The translations under genes were made by a program, and so were the position numbers. A stretch of DNA of 7,708 nt, from contig JAIRLA010000052.1 of assembly GCA_031259795.1 (NCBI GenBank), positions 1-7,708 on the forward strand, given 5' to 3'. The DNA is from Azoarcus sp. (GTDB lineage Bacteria > Pseudomonadota > Gammaproteobacteria > Burkholderiales > Rhodocyclaceae). Of the stretch, positions 6,581-7,708 are shown one piece after another (within the stretch, counting starts at the first letter, position 1; each line of letters starts with the position of its first letter). The notes beneath the pieces were generated by a model, which was not told where the DNA came from, did no database searches, and saw only the letters and a list, made by a program, of their open reading frames with translations.

Positions 6581-6640
6581 ATTGCGAGGGCCGCAGGCCC
6601 GCGGCAATCCAGTTCGTTCTATCCGGCGCGAGAGCGCCGC
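6581..6640. repeat. Rearranged third copy of the palindromic repeat (copy C)
   Basis: This stretch shares the 13-mer core GGGCCGCAGGCCC (6588-6600) with 6359-6371 of copy A. It also has CCAGTTCGTTC (6609-6619), the exact reverse complement of 6340-6350, and a matching right-arm hairpin CGGCGC-GAGA-GCGCCG (6624-6639). Its central stem has a mismatch and a bulge. The hairpin lies about 27 nt beyond the stop of the transglutaminase-like gene and could mark that transcript's end. Confidence 0.65.
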
Positions 6641-6665
6641 CGTTTCCTGCCGCCTGCGCCCCGAA

Positions 6666-7708
6666 TCAAGGTTTGCGTTTGTAAAGCACCTGCTGTTGCA
6701 GGTTTTCCGCGACGGTGGCAGCGTCCTTCAGCCAGGCGTTGAAGTAGGCGGCGCTGCAAGTGCCGGCGGGCGTCTTGTCGTGCAGGGAACGTTCGATGCG
6801 CAATCCTTTCTTGTGCTTCTGGACTTTGCTTTTGAACGCCAGATAAGGCGTATCGAGCGTCAGCGATTCCGGCGCATGAAGGAGTTGCACGCCGGGTTCG
6901 AGCGTGATATCGAATACTTCATGTAGTTTCATGCCGTAGCAGGGGAGATCGCGCGCGTAGGTTTTGCTGTTGTCCCAGGCGGCCATTCGGTGCAGGTTGC
7001 CGCCATATGGCGAAAATGGGAAAAACGCGCCGGAGCGGGCGGTCAGGAAATTTTTGACCTGAAGATCGAGCTTGACCTCGAAATGATTCGAAAGGCGCAA
7101 GGCGGGTGCGAGATCGCTGGTTTCCAGAGTGCCACTGGCGCGCATTCCGGCGCGCTGGAAAAGGTTTTCGACGAACTTGTCCCGCTGCTCGGTTTTCATA
7201 TCCATGAAACTCGCGCGCCAGGCGGCGGCGCCGATGCCATCGATTTGCACTCGCACGCTGCCGCTGGCGCTACCGTCGGCGGCCAGTTTCAACGTGGTGT
7301 GGGCGGATTGCTGGAACGGGGTTTTTCCGCGCTCCGCTGTAATTGTGCGCACGGTATTTTCCGTCGTTTGCGTGTGAATGACCGGACGGCCATACGCGCT
7401 CAGGGGCAGATCGCCAAAAGTGACGTTTTCGGCGGTGGCGTCCACGTAGAGATTCCATCGCGGCAGGTAATTCATGACGTGATTGACTGCTTCGAGCACT
7501 GGCGGTTGCGGCAGGTCGTACTGGTTGCCGCCCGAATTGATCAGCGCCTGTTCGCTGGCAATGCCTCGCGCGGTCAACAGGGCTTGCAACAGAGTGGCCT
7601 TGTCCTTGCAGTCTCCCATCTTGTTGTCCAGCACCACCGCCAGATCGCGCGGCACCACCATGCCTACGCCGATGCAGTTGCCCGCATAGGAAATTTGCGT
7701 GGAAACCC
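6666..7708 (-). CDS. Transglutaminase-like protein (DUF3857/transglutaminase-core type), C-terminal part; 5' end outside window
   Basis: The frame is open to the right edge, so the gene continues beyond 7708; the ATG at 7661 is internal. The visible part starts VSTQISYAGNCIGVGMVVPR and contains VLDNKMGDCKDKATLLQALL, the transglutaminase-core signature with the presumed nucleophile Cys (codon 7610-7608). The His of AVNHVMNYL (7481-7479) and the Asp of LYVDATAE (7442-7440) complete a papain-like triad. About 250 residues follow with beta-rich repeats (TTLKLAADGSASGSVRVQ) and the end VLYKRKP, as in DUF3857-type proteins whose long C-terminal region follows the core. Such proteins are usually exported; the signal peptide and N-terminal domain would lie outside the window. 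Substrate is unknown, and a peptidase or peptide-binding role is as possible as cross-linking. It lies upstream of the lipoprotein operon on the same strand but is separated by 611 nt rich in hairpins. Confidence 0.85.
   Translation of the reverse strand, partial: VSTQISYAGNCIGVGMVVPRDLAVVLDNKMGDCKDKATLLQALLTARGIASEQALINSGGNQYDLPQPPVLEAVNHVMNYLPRWNLYVDATAENVTFGDLPLSAYGRPVIHTQTTENTVRTITAERGKTPFQQSAHTTLKLAADGSASGSVRVQIDGIGAAAWRASFMDMKTEQRDKFVENLFQRAGMRASGTLETSDLAPALRLSNHFEVKLDLQVKNFLTARSGAFFPFSPYGGNLHRMAAWDNSKTYARDLPCYGMKLHEVFDITLEPGVQLLHAPESLTLDTPYLAFKSKVQKHKKGLRIERSLHDKTPAGTCSAAYFNAWLKDAATVAENLQQQVLYKRKP

Noticed and set aside
6315..6646. CRISPR-like array
   Set aside because: The copies are few, unequal in length, irregularly spaced and in mixed orientation, with no constant repeat-spacer pattern.
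5224..6684. + strand open frame of 486 codons across the CsgG-like gene and the intergenic repeats
   Set aside because: It runs through palindromic non-coding sequence and antisense to a real gene; no domain is visible.

Overview
The window looks like chromosomal DNA from a GC-rich proteobacterium, most likely a betaproteobacterium. The evidence is a glutaminyl-tRNA synthetase with the CxxC insert and SGTPGAD segment I associate with betaproteobacterial enzymes, and a csgG-like / DUF4810 / DUF799 (GNA1162-like) lipoprotein trio of the kind known from Neisseria and relatives. This is an inference from motifs; no database search was possible.

Layout, left to right. Positions 2-304 (+) are the C-terminal end of an IS481-type DDE transposase cut by the window edge. 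A TATAAT box at 370-375 precedes glnS (409-2133, +), which is complete. After a gene-poor 199-nt gap comes a two-gene unit on the + strand: a membrane-anchored HlyD/MacA-type periplasmic adaptor (2333-3547) and, 1 nt later, a MacB/LolD-type ABC ATPase (3549-4268). No permease gene is present beside them. The next genes run convergently on the - strand as a tight three-gene lipoprotein operon, read right to left: CsgG-family lipoprotein (6054-5383), DUF4810 small lipoprotein with a TPR-like repeat (5377-5012), and DUF799/GNA1162-like lipoprotein (4999-4298, GTG start with a good Shine-Dalgarno). A perfect 8-bp hairpin lies across the convergent junction at 4286-4310.

From 6055 to 6665 there is no credible gene. 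The right half (6315-6646) is packed with related palindromes: a 97-bp near-palindromic element with a perfect 14-bp central stem, a diverged direct repeat of its left arm, a strong GC hairpin, and a third rearranged copy. From 6666 to the right edge (- strand) runs the C-terminal part of a transglutaminase-like protein (DUF3857/transglutaminase-core type) with a visible Cys-His-Asp triad.

Functionally the window is mostly envelope biology: an incomplete tripartite ABC exporter, a three-lipoprotein system of unknown role that may include an outer-membrane CsgG-like pore, and a probably exported transglutaminase-like protein. The points most worth a second look are the missing permease, a possible frameshift or leader ORF at the adaptor start, the lipoprotein trio, and the palindromic repeat cluster.
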